Below are positions 7,178 through 15,008 of a stretch of DNA of 64,000 nt, piece by piece. Within the stretch, counting starts at the first letter, position 1. The number at the start of each line of letters is the position of its first letter. The position numbers and the translations under genes are program-made. Source of the DNA: Streptococcus mitis (lineage in GTDB: Bacteria; Bacillota; Bacilli; Lactobacillales; Streptococcaceae); assembly GCF_000722685.1 (NCBI RefSeq), contig NZ_JPFV01000008.1, positions 62,001 through 126,000 on the forward strand. Direction: 5' to 3'. Under the pieces are notes generated by a model. It ran no database searches and had not been told where the DNA came from. It saw only the letters and a list, made by a program, of their open reading frames with translations.

Positions 7178-7921
7178 ATGCAGCAGTATTTTGTCAAAGG
7201 CAGTGCTAACTCTCCTGTCACCATCGAGGACAAGGAAACCAGCAAGCATATGTTTCAGGTTATGCGCCTGAAGGAAGATGATGAGGTTACCTTAGTCTTT
7301 GATGATGGGATTAAGCGCTTGGCGCGTGTGCTAGATGTGGAAAATCGTCAGTTTGAGTTGGTCGAAGAGCTAGCTGACAATGTGGAACTGCCAGTCCAAG
7401 TGACCATCGCATCTGGCTTTCCAAAGGGAGACAAGTTGGAGTTCATCGCTCAAAAAGTAACCGAACTCGGTGCCAGCCAAATCTGGGCTTTTCCTGCCGA
7501 TTGGTCCGTTGCCAAGTGGGATGGCAAGAAGTTGGGTAAAAAGGTTGAAAAACTAGAAAAAATCGCCCTTGGAGCAGCAGAACAAAGCAAGCGTAATGTT
7601 GTTCCAAGCATCAAGCTGTTTGAGAAAAAGGCAGACTTCCTAGCCCAACTTGACCAGTTTGACCGCGTCGTAGTAGCTTATGAAGAGTCGGCCAAAGAAG
7701 GGGAAAGCGCTGCGCTCTTACAAGCAGTCGCTGGTCTTGAAAAAGGCGCCAAATTGCTCTTTATCTTTGGTCCAGAAGGTGGCCTGTCACCTGCAGAAAT
7801 TGAAAGTTTTGAAGCCAAAGGAGCTGTTTTGGCAGGACTTGGTCCTCGCATTCTAAGAGCAGAAACAGCCCCACTTTACGCCTTATCAGCCCTTAGTGTT
7901 TTATTAGAATTAGAGAAATAA
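7178..7921 (+). CDS. rsmE: 16S rRNA (uracil-1498-N3)-methyltransferase
   Basis: A 247-residue RsmE, a SPOUT-class methyltransferase that methylates U1498 in the 16S rRNA decoding region. Visible are the N-terminal PUA-like barrel and the knotted C-terminal domain with F-I-F-G-P-E-G-G-L-S and L-G-P-R-I-L-R-A-E-T-A-P. The ATG at 7178 follows GGAGG at 7168-7172, so the TTG at 7166 (which would overlap prmA) is rejected. It sits one base after the prmA stop and 10 bases before pepF. Normal length. Confidence 0.95.
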   Translation: MQQYFVKGSANSPVTIEDKETSKHMFQVMRLKEDDEVTLVFDDGIKRLARVLDVENRQFELVEELADNVELPVQVTIASGFPKGDKLEFIAQKVTELGASQIWAFPADWSVAKWDGKKLGKKVEKLEKIALGAAEQSKRNVVPSIKLFEKKADFLAQLDQFDRVVVAYEESAKEGESAALLQAVAGLEKGAKLLFIFGPEGGLSPAEIESFEAKGAVLAGLGPRILRAETAPLYALSALSVLLELEK

Positions 7922-7931
7922 GAGGAAGAAA

Positions 7932-9728
7932 ATGGAACAAAAACACCGTTCAGAATTTCCAGAAAAGGAACTCTGGGACTTAACAGCCCTATACCAAGAC
8001 CGTGAGGATTTCTTGCGTGCAATCGAGAAAGCTCGCGAAGACATCAACCAATTTAGCCGTGACTACAAGGGCAATCTTCATACTTTTGAGGATTTCGAGA
8101 AGGCCTTTGCGGAATTGGAGCAAATCTACATCCAGATGAGCCATATTGGCAACTATGGTTTTATGCCGCAGACGACAGATTATAGCAATGAAGAATTTGC
8201 CAATATTGCCCAAGCTGGCATGGAATTTGAAACAGACGCCAGCGTAGCCTTGACCTTCTTTGACGACGCCTTGGTGGCTGCAGACGAGGAAGTCTTGAAT
8301 CGTTTGGGAGAGTTGCCACATTTAACAGCAGCCATTCGTCAGGCCAAAATCAAAAAAGCTCACTACCTAGGATCAGATGTGGAGAAAGCCTTGACCAATC
8401 TAGGTGAAGTTTTCTACAGCCCACAGGACATTTACACTAAGATGCGAGCTGGGGATTTTGGAATGGCTGACTTTGAAGCTCATGGTAAGACTTATAAAAA
8501 CAGCTTTGTGACCTATGAGAATTTCTACCAAAACCATGAGGATGCTGAGGTTCGAGAGAAATCCTTCCGTTCCTTCTCAGAAGGCCTTCGTAAGCACCAA
8601 AATACAGCTGCGGCAGCCTATCTAGCTCAGGTTAAGTCTGAAAAACTATTGGCAGATATGAAGGGCTACGAATCAGTTTTTGATTATCTTCTGGCTGAGC
8701 AAGAAGTGGACCGTGCCATGTTTGACCGCCAGATTGACCTCATCATGAAGGATTTTGCTCCAGTTGCCCAGAGATACCTCAAGCATGTTGCCAAGGTGAA
8801 TGGTCTTGAAAAGATGACCTTTGCAGACTGGAAATTGGACTTGGATAGCGCCCTAAATCCTGAAGTGACTATTGACGACGCCTATGATTTGGTCATGAAG
8901 TCGGTAGAGCCTTTGGGACAAGAATATTGTCAGGAAGTTGCTCGCTATCAAGAAGAGCGCTGGGTGGACTTCGCTGCCAACAGTGGCAAGGATTCTGGTG
9001 GATATGCGGCGGATCCATATCGCGTGCACCCTTATGTCCTCATGAGCTGGACAGGTCGTTTGAGCGATGTCTATACCTTGATTCATGAAATCGGGCATTC
9101 TGGTCAATTCATCTTTTCAGATAATCATCAGAGTTACTTTAACGCCCACATGTCTACTTACTATGTCGAAGCGCCGTCAACCTTCAATGAATTGCTCCTC
9201 AGTGACTACTTGGAGCACCAATCTGACGACCCTCGTCAAAAACGTTTTGCCCTTGCCCACCGCTTGACAGACACCTACTTCCATAACTTCATCACCCACC
9301 TCTTGGAAGCAGCCTTCCAGCGTAAGGTCTATACATTGATTGAAGAAGGGGAAACCTTTGGGGCAAGCAAACTTAACAGCATTATGAAGGAAGTATTGAC
9401 AGACTTTTGGGGAGATGCCATTGAGATTGACGACGATGCGGCTCTGACTTGGATGCGCCAAGCTCACTACTACATGGGCTTGTATAGTTACACCTACTCA
9501 GCAGGTCTTGTTATCTCTACTGCGGGTTACCTTCATTTGAAACATTCAGAAACAGGAGCTGAAGACTGGCTCAATCTCCTCAAATCAGGTGGTAGCAAGA
9601 CACCACTTGAGTCAGCCATGATTATCGGAGCAGATATTTCAACAGACAAACCACTTCGTGATACTATTCAGTTCTTATCAGACACAGTTGATCAGATCAT
9701 CGCTTACAGTGCCCAGTTGGGAGAGTAA
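7932..9728 (+). CDS. pepF: Oligoendopeptidase F (M3 family)
   Basis: A 598-residue cytoplasmic zinc oligopeptidase of family M3B. The zinc motif H-E-I-G-H (in Y-T-L-I-H-E-I-G-H-S-G) lies at about residue 388, with the third ligand Glu in the following helix (V-E-A-P-S-T-F-N-E). It degrades imported 5-20-residue peptides. GGAAG precedes the start. It is the last gene of the prmA-rsmE-pepF run, and a repeat/hairpin element follows its stop. Confidence 0.95.
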   Translation: MEQKHRSEFPEKELWDLTALYQDREDFLRAIEKAREDINQFSRDYKGNLHTFEDFEKAFAELEQIYIQMSHIGNYGFMPQTTDYSNEEFANIAQAGMEFETDASVALTFFDDALVAADEEVLNRLGELPHLTAAIRQAKIKKAHYLGSDVEKALTNLGEVFYSPQDIYTKMRAGDFGMADFEAHGKTYKNSFVTYENFYQNHEDAEVREKSFRSFSEGLRKHQNTAAAAYLAQVKSEKLLADMKGYESVFDYLLAEQEVDRAMFDRQIDLIMKDFAPVAQRYLKHVAKVNGLEKMTFADWKLDLDSALNPEVTIDDAYDLVMKSVEPLGQEYCQEVARYQEERWVDFAANSGKDSGGYAADPYRVHPYVLMSWTGRLSDVYTLIHEIGHSGQFIFSDNHQSYFNAHMSTYYVEAPSTFNELLLSDYLEHQSDDPRQKRFALAHRLTDTYFHNFITHLLEAAFQRKVYTLIEEGETFGASKLNSIMKEVLTDFWGDAIEIDDDAALTWMRQAHYYMGLYSYTYSAGLVISTAGYLHLKHSETGAEDWLNLLKSGGSKTPLESAMIIGADISTDKPLRDTIQFLSDTVDQIIAYSAQLGE

Positions 9729-9735
9729 ATTAAAA

Positions 9736-9893
9736 GAGTCTGGGACAAAAGTCTAACCTTAAATATAAAAAGCGAACAAAACGAGTTATCTGACACTCAG
9801 AATTCTGTCTTGTTCGCTTTTTTTCTAATCTATCGATTTTAAAAATTTATAATAAAGAATTCCTGAAATCGAAATTTTTTGTCCCTGCCTCTT
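9736..9893. repeat. Intergenic inverted-repeat element with internal hairpin
   Basis: GTCTGGGACAAAA near the left end is mirrored by TTTTTGTCCCTGCC near the right end, making imperfect terminal inverted repeats about 150 bases apart. Inside, AAAAAGCGAACAA (around 9768-9780) pairs with TTGTTCGCTTTTT (around 9811-9823) to form a terminator-like hairpin usable in both directions. The same AAAAAGCGAA hairpin recurs at 18478-18520. This looks like a streptococcal small dispersed repeat that also terminates the convergent pepF and SnoaL-like genes. Confidence 0.55.
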
Positions 9894-9896
9894 TAA

Positions 9897-10286
9897 TTAT
9901 CCCCAAAAGCTATCTTCTTCAGCTTGATCTGAAGAGAAGAGCCAAACTTCTTTGATTTTTCCGTCTTCAATGCGGAAGAGGTCAATCCCGTTCATATTGA
10001 GTTCAGTACCATCAGCACGTGTTCCAAGAAAAGTAACATTGGCTGCGATTAAATCCTCATTGTCAGAAACCCAATTTGTTATCACCTTAAAGGTTCCATT
10101 AGTTTTCTCAGCAAATGTAGCCAGGTGAGTTCCTAGCTTGTCCTTACCAACAACTGTACCAGATATACTATGAGTACCAGGTTGATGCCAGATAATATCG
10201 TCTGCCATCGTTTCAAAGACACCAGGAAAGTCACCAGCAATTAAAGCTTGGTTATAAGCATTGAAAATTTCTAAGTTTGTTGACAT
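9897..10286 (-). CDS. SnoaL-like / NTF2-fold protein
   Basis: A 129-residue protein of the SnoaL-like NTF2 superfamily: A-Y-N-Q-A-L-I-A-G-D-F helix, D-D-I-I-W-H-Q-P-G strand, the N-G-I-D-L-F-R-I-E-D-G-K-I-K-E-V-W hallmark near the C-terminus. Members are small-molecule isomerase, cyclase or binding folds; substrate unknown. The start at 10284-10286 has GGAGAAT upstream, so a longer hydrophobic N-terminus is rejected. It is divergent from an HxlR regulator, which probably controls it in response to a reactive or toxic small molecule. Confidence 0.82.
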   Translation of the reverse strand: MSTNLEIFNAYNQALIAGDFPGVFETMADDIIWHQPGTHSISGTVVGKDKLGTHLATFAEKTNGTFKVITNWVSDNEDLIAANVTFLGTRADGTELNMNGIDLFRIEDGKIKEVWLFSSDQAEEDSFWG

Positions 10287-10317
10287 ATATATTCTCCATT
10301 TCTTTTTTATGATATAA

Positions 10318-10332
10318 TTGTAACAGTTACAA
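10318..10332. promoter_or_regulatory. Perfect palindrome in the SnoaL-like gene promoter
   Basis: TTGTAACAGTTACAA is a perfect 7-1-7 palindrome about 30 bases upstream of the SnoaL-like start, overlapping the likely core promoter on the minus strand. It is a strong candidate operator for the divergent HxlR-family regulator. Confidence 0.65.
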
Positions 10333-10363
10333 ACAAAAAACAAGTAGACACTTTTTTGATAGC

Positions 10364-10395
10364 TAGTATCAAAAGTAGTACTATTATTGATACTA
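10364..10395. promoter_or_regulatory. Inverted repeat upstream of the HxlR gene
   Basis: TAGTATCA (10364-10371) and TGATACTA (10388-10395) are perfect 8-bp arms separated by 16 bases, located 40-70 bases before the HxlR start. A winged-helix dimer could bind here for autoregulation; which of the two palindromes HxlR recognises is not decided by sequence. Confidence 0.55.
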
Positions 10396-10433
10396 AAAGA
10401 TAAATTTTTTAAAAAATAGAAAGAAGATATTTT

Positions 10434-10784
10434 ATGACAAATAAAGTGAGTGAGTATGGTATTTGTCCATTTGCGACAACGCAGAGGGTTTTAACGGGGA
10501 AATGGGCACTGGTAATCATTTATCAGTTGAGTACGGGTACCAAACGATTTAAAGAATTGCAGAGATTATTGCCTGGGATTACTCAAACTATTTTGACCCG
10601 TCATCTCCGTCAATTAGAAAAGGATAAGATTATTCAACGAAAGGTCTATGCGGAAGTTCCCCCACGAGTTGAGTACAGCTTAACCGAAATGGGACAGGAA
10701 TTCAGAGTTGTTTTAGATGCTGTCGAGAAATGGGGTCTGGATTATATCAAGTTGCTAAATGCTAATGAGATAAATAACAGATAA
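10434..10784 (+). CDS. HxlR-family winged-helix transcriptional regulator
   Basis: A 116-residue HxlR-type MarR-like regulator. Seen are C-P-F near the N-terminus (the redox or aldehyde-sensing Cys position of HxlR/HypR/YodB proteins), K-W-A-L-V-I-I-Y-Q-L, R-F-K-E-L-Q-R-L-L-P-G-I, the recognition helix region L-T-R-H-L-R-Q-L-E, and the wing P-P-R-V-E-Y-S-L-T-E-M-G. It is transcribed away from the SnoaL-like gene, and the 147-base gap holds two palindromes. Likely a repressor of that gene, relieved by electrophiles or oxidants if the Cys is functional (inference). Confidence 0.9.
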   Translation: MTNKVSEYGICPFATTQRVLTGKWALVIIYQLSTGTKRFKELQRLLPGITQTILTRHLRQLEKDKIIQRKVYAEVPPRVEYSLTEMGQEFRVVLDAVEKWGLDYIKLLNANEINNR

Positions 10785-10867
10785 TTCCTATATAGGGAAT
10801 GTATTTTTTATCGAATCTCTCAATTAAAAGACAGTAAGTCAAACCTGAAAATTTCCAAACAATTTTC

Positions 10868-10896
10868 TTGAAACCCTTTCTTACTTTTGATAGACT
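10868..10896 (+). promoter_or_regulatory. Aquaporin gene promoter
   Basis: TTGAAA and TAGACT separated by 17 bases, with AAAGGAGAAAG just before the ATG at 10929. Confidence 0.65.
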
Positions 10897-10928
10897 AGTA
10901 TCTAGTTTTTGAAAAAAGGAGAAAGAAA

Positions 10929-11597
10929 ATGAAAAAATTTGTTGCTGAGTTAATCGGTACGTTCATGCTTGTGTTCATCGGAACAGGAGCTGTTGTTTTT
11001 GGAAATGGTCTTGATGGTCTTGGACACCTTGGAATTGCTTTTGCTTTTGGTTTGGCAATCGTAGTTGCAGCTTTTTCAATCGGAACTGTTTCAGGTGCTC
11101 ACTTGAACCCAGCTGTTTCTATCGCTATGTTTGTTAACAAACGTTTGTCGTCTTCAGAACTTGTAAACTACATCCTTGGTCAAGTAGTCGGTGCTTTCCT
11201 TGCATCTGCTTCTGTATTTTTCCTCTTGGCAAATTCAGGTATGTCAACTGCAAGTCTTGGTGAAAATGCCTTGGCAAACGGTGTCACTGTCTTTGGTGGT
11301 TTCTTGTTTGAAACAATCGCAACCTTCTTGTTTGTCTTGGTTATCATGACTGTAACATCAGCAAGCAAGGGCAATGGCGCGATCGCTGGTTTGGTAATTG
11401 GTTTGTCATTGATGGCTATGATCCTTGTTGGATTGAATATTACTGGACTTTCAGTTAACCCAGCTCGTAGCTTGGCACCGGCTGTCTTTGTAGGTGGTGC
11501 AGCCCTTCAACAAGTATGGATTTTCATCCTTGCCCCAATCGTTGGTGGTGTTCTTGCAGCTCTCGTTGCTAAAAACTGTCTTGGGACAGAAGAATAA
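10929..11597 (+). CDS. Aquaporin / MIP-family channel
   Basis: A 222-residue integral membrane channel of the MIP family with six hydrophobic segments and the two half-helix NPA motifs (G-A-H-L-N-P-A-V and S-V-N-P-A-R-S). The Arg after the second NPA fits the aromatic/arginine filter. Length and the R-S-L-A-P-A context resemble water-type aquaporins more than GlpF, which is longer and has D after the second NPA. It acts in the cytoplasmic membrane to pass water and perhaps small solutes such as hydrogen peroxide. Monocistronic: own promoter and terminator. Confidence 0.9.
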   Translation: MKKFVAELIGTFMLVFIGTGAVVFGNGLDGLGHLGIAFAFGLAIVVAAFSIGTVSGAHLNPAVSIAMFVNKRLSSSELVNYILGQVVGAFLASASVFFLLANSGMSTASLGENALANGVTVFGGFLFETIATFLFVLVIMTVTSASKGNGAIAGLVIGLSLMAMILVGLNITGLSVNPARSLAPAVFVGGAALQQVWIFILAPIVGGVLAALVAKNCLGTEE

Positions 11598-11606
11598 TTG
11601 AAACTC

Positions 11607-11645
11607 AAAAAGCCTTGCTCCTCATCTTGAGGAACAGGGCTTTTT
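11607..11645 (+). terminator. Terminator of the aquaporin gene
   Basis: AAAAAGCC...GGGCTTTTT outer stem with an inner CCTCA / TGAGG stem and a T run. The hairpin is long, with two imperfect pairs. Confidence 0.75.
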
Positions 11646-11655
11646 CGTATTTGTT

Positions 11656-11840
11656 TATACTCAATGAAAATTAAAGAGCAAACTAGGAAGCTAGCCGCAG
11701 GTTGCTCAAAGCACTGCTTTGAGGTTGTAGATAGAACTGACGAAGTCAGCTCAAAACACTGTTTTGAGGTTGTGGATAAGACTAACGAAGTCAGTAACCT
11801 ATACCTACGGCAAGGCGATGTTAACGCGGTTCGAAGAGTT
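11656..11840. repeat. BOX element (boxA plus two boxB plus boxC)
   Basis: Begins with TACTCAATGAAAAT and ends at TTCGAAGAGTTT. It contains CTACGGCAAGGCGATG at 11815-11830, matching the conserved boxA segment used for BOX-PCR, and two copies of a 45-base boxB-like module (GTTGTAGATAGAACTGAC and GTTGTGGATAAGACTAAC). BOX elements are abundant non-coding repeats of pneumococcus and its relatives, probably mobilised in trans. This copy ends on the stop codon of queF. Confidence 0.85.
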
Positions 11841-12331
11841 TAGCGGTTGTCAATTTTCTCTGGATAAAGGTCGTGTTGGAAGAGGCGTTGTTCTGCCAAG
11901 CCTTCATACTTAGTTCCTGGCTTACCGTAGTTGTAGTAGGGGTCAATTGAGATGCCACCGCGAGGGGTGAATTTTCCCCAAACCTCCAAATAGCGAGGGT
12001 CTAGCAAGTTGACCAAGTCTTTACCGATGGTGTTGATACAGTTTTCGTGAAAATCTCCATGATTTCGGTAACTAAAGAGGTAGAGTTTGAGGGATTTTGA
12101 CTCAACACAGAGCTTGTCAGGAATGTAGGAAATATAGATAGTTGCAAAGTCTGGCTGAGCAGTGATTGGGCAAAGTGAGGTAAATTCAGGACAGTTAAAT
12201 TTGATGAAATAGTCATTTTCCACATGACGATTATCAAAGGATTCTAGGACTTCGGGTTGATATTCGAAAATGTAGTTGGTTTCTTTGTTGCCTAGTAGGC
12301 TTAGGTTTTTCATTTCTTCTTGTTGTGACAT
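11840..12331 (-). CDS. queF: NADPH-dependent preQ0 reductase
   Basis: A 163-residue QueF (type I, unimodular), which reduces preQ0 nitrile to preQ1 in queuosine synthesis. Visible are [13 protein letters not shown] with the nucleophilic Cys and catalytic Asp, and the NADPH motif [13 protein letters not shown]. It is the last gene of the minus-strand queC-D-E-F operon. A BOX element abuts its stop codon. Confidence 0.95.
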   Translation of the reverse strand: MSQQEEMKNLSLLGNKETNYIFEYQPEVLESFDNRHVENDYFIKFNCPEFTSLCPITAQPDFATIYISYIPDKLCVESKSLKLYLFSYRNHGDFHENCINTIGKDLVNLLDPRYLEVWGKFTPRGGISIDPYYNYGKPGTKYEGLAEQRLFQHDLYPEKIDNR

Positions 12332-12349
12332 GATTTTTTCTTTCTAATT

Positions 12350-13066
12350 TTAAACACCACGTTGATTATCGTAGAGGAGGGTATGCAGTTGGGGAAGGAC
12401 GCGGACATTGCCCCAGTTATCATCAGTAGCGACGCGTTCCCAGAGTTCTTTGAGACGGTCTAGTTGATCTTGGATAATATTGCCTGTGGCCTTGGGTTCA
12501 GGATTTCCTGCTGATAAGAAGAGAACATCTGGTTGGTAGCGATCTTGAATACCTTTGGCAAAGGCCAAATCGGCATCGTCAAAGACAGGAATTTTAAAGG
12601 TGACCTTGTCTGGATCCAGTTGGGAAACGATAAAGTCCAAGGTCTCAAAGTTGACTTCCATCTTGGATGAAGGAGGTTTGGGGCTCAGAGTAACCTGGTC
12701 GATGTCTTTCAACCAATTTTGCCAGCGAGAGCCTTGAGTTTCAACAGCCAGAGTGACACCACGTTTCTTGAGCTTGGTTACTAGCTCAGCCATGTTGGCT
12801 GCTAGGATAGCAGGATTTCCTCCAGATAGGGTGACGTAGTCGTAGCTTCCTAGTTTATCCAAGGCAGCAATGACCTCGTCAGCTGTCATGCGAGTTGGTT
12901 TTTCAGAACCATCCCAAGTAAAGGCAGAATCGCACCAGTCGCAGTGGTAGTCGCAACCTGCAGTGCGGACAAACATGGTTTTCTGCCCAATTGCACGGCC
13001 TTCACCTTGAAAGGTTGGCCCAAAAATTTCCAGAACTGGTAGTTTGAGGACACGTTCCCTAGTCAT
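12350..13066 (-). CDS. queE: 7-carboxy-7-deazaguanine synthase (radical SAM)
   Basis: A 238-residue QueE that converts 6-carboxytetrahydropterin to 7-carboxy-7-deazaguanine. The radical SAM cluster motif C-D-Y-H-C-D-W-C (C-x3-C-x2-C) is near residue 35, preceded by G-P-T-F-Q-G-E-G, with the L-S-G-G-N-P SAM-binding segment after it. It overlaps the end of queD by 8 bases and precedes queF by 18, consistent with one transcript. Confidence 0.95.
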   Translation of the reverse strand: MTRERVLKLPVLEIFGPTFQGEGRAIGQKTMFVRTAGCDYHCDWCDSAFTWDGSEKPTRMTADEVIAALDKLGSYDYVTLSGGNPAILAANMAELVTKLKKRGVTLAVETQGSRWQNWLKDIDQVTLSPKPPSSKMEVNFETLDFIVSQLDPDKVTFKIPVFDDADLAFAKGIQDRYQPDVLFLSAGNPEPKATGNIIQDQLDRLKELWERVATDDNWGNVRVLPQLHTLLYDNQRGV

Positions 13067-13502
13067 CTAACCACTCCCGTCTAAACTCTGCAAAGGCAGT
13101 CGGAGTTTCATAGAGGCGAACGTATTCCAAACGGAGACCACGTTCGTCTGGCAACTCTTGGTTCATGGTTTGGAAAATCCAGTAAACCATATTTTCAGCA
13201 GTCGTGTTCATATAGGGAAGAGTTTCGTTTAGATAGCGATGATCCAAGTGGGGCTCTAAGTAGTTCTTGTAGATGGCTTTGATGTCTCCGAAATCGTAGG
13301 TCATGCCGCGTTCATCTAAAAAACCACTGACAGCAATCTGCAGATGATAGGTGTGACCATGAAGGGATTTGCATTTTCCCTCATAGTGAAAGAGGTGGTG
13401 GGCAGCATCAAAGGTAAATTCTTTTGATACCAAGGTTCTGTGAGGATTGTAGACAAGAGACTCCCCAGTTTCCTGTTTGATTTCTTTGGGTGCAAAAAAC
13501 AT
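13059..13502 (-). CDS. queD: 6-carboxy-5,6,7,8-tetrahydropterin synthase
   Basis: A 147-residue QueD of the PTPS fold, making 6-carboxytetrahydropterin from dihydroneopterin triphosphate. Zinc ligands are visible in F-D-A-A-H-H-L-F and H-G-H-T-Y-H-L, and the active-site region in L-D-H-R-Y-L-N-E. The start (13500-13502) shares one base with the queC stop (TAATG), so translation is coupled. A longer frame extending into queC is rejected because the family begins near M-F-F-A-P. Confidence 0.95.
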   Translation of the reverse strand: MFFAPKEIKQETGESLVYNPHRTLVSKEFTFDAAHHLFHYEGKCKSLHGHTYHLQIAVSGFLDERGMTYDFGDIKAIYKNYLEPHLDHRYLNETLPYMNTTAENMVYWIFQTMNQELPDERGLRLEYVRLYETPTAFAEFRREWLDD

Positions 13503-14155
13503 TAGTCCTCTCCTTTCTGTGAGAGATAAACATCTAGACCATGTTGACGTAGGTGGCAGGCTGGGCAATCTCCGCAACCACTTCCGATAATCCCGTTGTA
13601 GCAGGTTAAGGTCTTTTCACGAACATAGTCAAAGGCACCGAGTTGGTCGGCTAATTCCCAAGTTTCAGCCTTGTCTAGCCACATGAGAGGCGTTTGGATA
13701 ACGAAGTTGTAATCCATGGCCAGGTTGAGAGTAACATTGAGAGATTTGACAAAGACATCTCGACAATCGGGGTAGCCTGAGAAGTCTGTCTCGCAGACAC
13801 CTGTCACGATATCTTTAATGCCCCGTTGCTTAGCAAGGACTGCCGCAAAGGACAGAAAGAGGTGGTTGCGACCATCAACGAAGGTATTGGGAACCTCTCC
13901 CTCTTTTTGCTCAATCTCCAGATCAGAAGTCAGGGCATTTTCAGTGATTTGTCCCAGTAGAGACATATCGAGGATATGGTGATGGATACCCTGTTCCTTA
14001 GCGATTTCTCTAGCAACTTGAATTTCGAGATGATGACGCTGACCGTAGGCAAAGGTAACGGCTTCGACCGTTTCATAGTGTTCTTTAGCCCAAAAGAGGC
14101 AGGTTGTAGAATCTTGACCGCCACTAAAGACGACCAAGGCAGATTGACGTTTCAT
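13502..14155 (-). CDS. queC: 7-cyano-7-deazaguanine (preQ0) synthase
   Basis: A 217-residue QueC, an ATP-dependent ligase turning carboxydeazaguanine into preQ0. The PP-loop S-G-G-Q-D-S-T-T lies at about residue 11, and the zinc site C-x8-C-G-D-C-P-A-C is near the C-terminus. The ATG at 14153-14155 follows GGAAGGAGT; upstream codons would only add leader sequence. First gene of the queC-D-E-F operon, behind a structured leader. Confidence 0.95.
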   Translation of the reverse strand: MKRQSALVVFSGGQDSTTCLFWAKEHYETVEAVTFAYGQRHHLEIQVAREIAKEQGIHHHILDMSLLGQITENALTSDLEIEQKEGEVPNTFVDGRNHLFLSFAAVLAKQRGIKDIVTGVCETDFSGYPDCRDVFVKSLNVTLNLAMDYNFVIQTPLMWLDKAETWELADQLGAFDYVREKTLTCYNGIIGSGCGDCPACHLRQHGLDVYLSQKGED

Positions 14156-14275
14156 AGTACTCCTTCCAAAATGGGAAATGTTCAGAGCACGCAAAAAGCT
14201 CCCTTGAGGGAGCTAAAAAATACCAAGTAGAGGTTTTTTTTAGCGATGGCATGTCCCAAACATCGTAATATTCTA
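14156..14275 (-). promoter_or_regulatory. Structured leader of queCDEF, candidate preQ1 riboswitch with terminator
   Basis: Read on the minus strand, the leader can form GTAGA / TCTAC enclosing a CGATG / CATCG hairpin, followed by an A-rich CTAAAAAAAACC segment. It then has an intrinsic terminator: AGCTCCC / GGGAGCT (14197-14214) followed by five T. A small aptamer plus terminator before a queuosine operon is the standard layout of preQ1 control. I cannot assign it to a described preQ1 class by eye. Confidence 0.55.
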
Positions 14276-14280
14276 CCTAC

Positions 14281-14309
14281 AGTCTAGCATATTTTTTGAA
14301 AAAAGGCAA
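14281..14309 (-). promoter_or_regulatory. queCDEF promoter
   Basis: On the minus strand TTGCCT (14304-14309) and TAGACT (14281-14286) are 17 bases apart, with TGC making an extended -10. Confidence 0.65.
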
Positions 14310-14322
14310 AGGGCAAGAAAAA

Positions 14323-14349
14323 AGAGACCAAAGAAAGTATTTGGTCTCT
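14323..14349 (-). terminator. Terminator of the trxA operon
   Basis: Perfect 10-bp stem AGAGACCAAA / TTTGGTCTCT with a 7-base loop, followed on the minus strand by TTTTTCTTG. It separates trxA from the queC promoter a few bases further on. Confidence 0.85.
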
Positions 14350-14356
14350 AGTGTGA

Positions 14357-14671
14357 TTAGCTCAATTCAGCAACGATGGCCTTGATCTGTTCTGCTGTGT
14401 GTACACCAGCAACTTGTTTCACAACTTGGCCGTCTTTTTTGAAGAGAAGAGTTGGGATAGACATGATTCCAAAAGCACGAGCTGTGTTTGGATTTTCATC
14501 AACGTCCATTTTAACGATTTTCAAGACATCTTCTGAAAGTTCTTCAGACAATTTATCCAAGATTGGACCTTGCATACGACATGGACCACACCAAGTTGCC
14601 CAGAAGTCTACCAAGACCAAACCGTCTTTTGTTTCTTGTTCGAATGTTGCATCTGTAATTGCTTTTGCCAT
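14357..14671 (-). CDS. trxA: Thioredoxin
   Basis: A 104-residue thioredoxin, the cytoplasmic disulfide reductant. The active site W-C-G-P-C lies at about residue 28-32 after D-F-W-A-T, and the cis-proline loop S-I-P-T-L is present. AAAAGGAGA precedes the ATG. It is cotranscribed with a DUF4649 gene 15 bases upstream, from a strong promoter flanked by a candidate MarR operator. Normal length, no odd features. Confidence 0.95.
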   Translation of the reverse strand: MAKAITDATFEQETKDGLVLVDFWATWCGPCRMQGPILDKLSEELSEDVLKIVKMDVDENPNTARAFGIMSIPTLLFKKDGQVVKQVAGVHTAEQIKAIVAELS

Positions 14672-14686
14672 TGTATTTCTCCTTTT

Positions 14687-14908
14687 TTAGTTATATTGGC
14701 TTAAATCTTGTTTCATGAGATAGAAGAAGACATCTCCATAAGTCCCATGGTAGTCCAAATCATGACCGTTGTAGGTTAATTTTTGGACAGGGTAGTAGTC
14801 TGCGACGCCGATAAGGCAAGCTTGTTGTGAACGATCAAAGTCTTCATAAGACTCGAAAGTCACAGTTCTTTCGTTCTTGCTGGCATCTAGATAGGTAATT
14901 TCAATCAT
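14687..14908 (-). CDS. DUF4649 family protein
   Basis: A 73-residue small acidic protein of the DUF4649 type found in streptococci, encoded directly before trxA. It shows I-E-I-T-Y-L-D at the N-terminus, F-E-S-Y-E-D-F-D-R-S-Q-Q and a C-terminal Y-G-D-V-F-F-Y-L-M helix. The ATG at 14906-14908 is preceded by AAAGGAG; a longer upstream frame overlaps the promoter and is rejected. Function unknown; conserved linkage to thioredoxin hints at redox homeostasis. Confidence 0.8.
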   Translation of the reverse strand: MIEITYLDASKNERTVTFESYEDFDRSQQACLIGVADYYPVQKLTYNGHDLDYHGTYGDVFFYLMKQDLSQYN

Positions 14909-14939
14909 TTTAAAAACTCCTTTGTTTAATGATGACTTT

Positions 14940-14989
14940 ATTTTACTCCTTGTAAAAGAGAATGTCAAGAAAAATGATCGCGCACGCAA
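14940..14989 (-). promoter_or_regulatory. DUF4649-trxA promoter with candidate MarR operator
   Basis: Minus-strand TTGACA (14963-14968) and TAAAAT (14940-14945) are 17 bases apart, close to consensus. Just upstream of -35 lies TGATCGCGCACGCAA (plus strand 14975-14989), which matches 13 of 15 bases of the motif at 15460-15474 over the marR start site. Confidence 0.75.
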
Positions 14990-15008
14990 CTTTTCTTAAA
15001 AAATCATC

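Noticed and set aside
14376..14690. Plus-strand frame opposite trxA
   Set aside because: Same length as trxA on the other strand, no ribosome site, and the minus strand carries the W-C-G-P-C thioredoxin.
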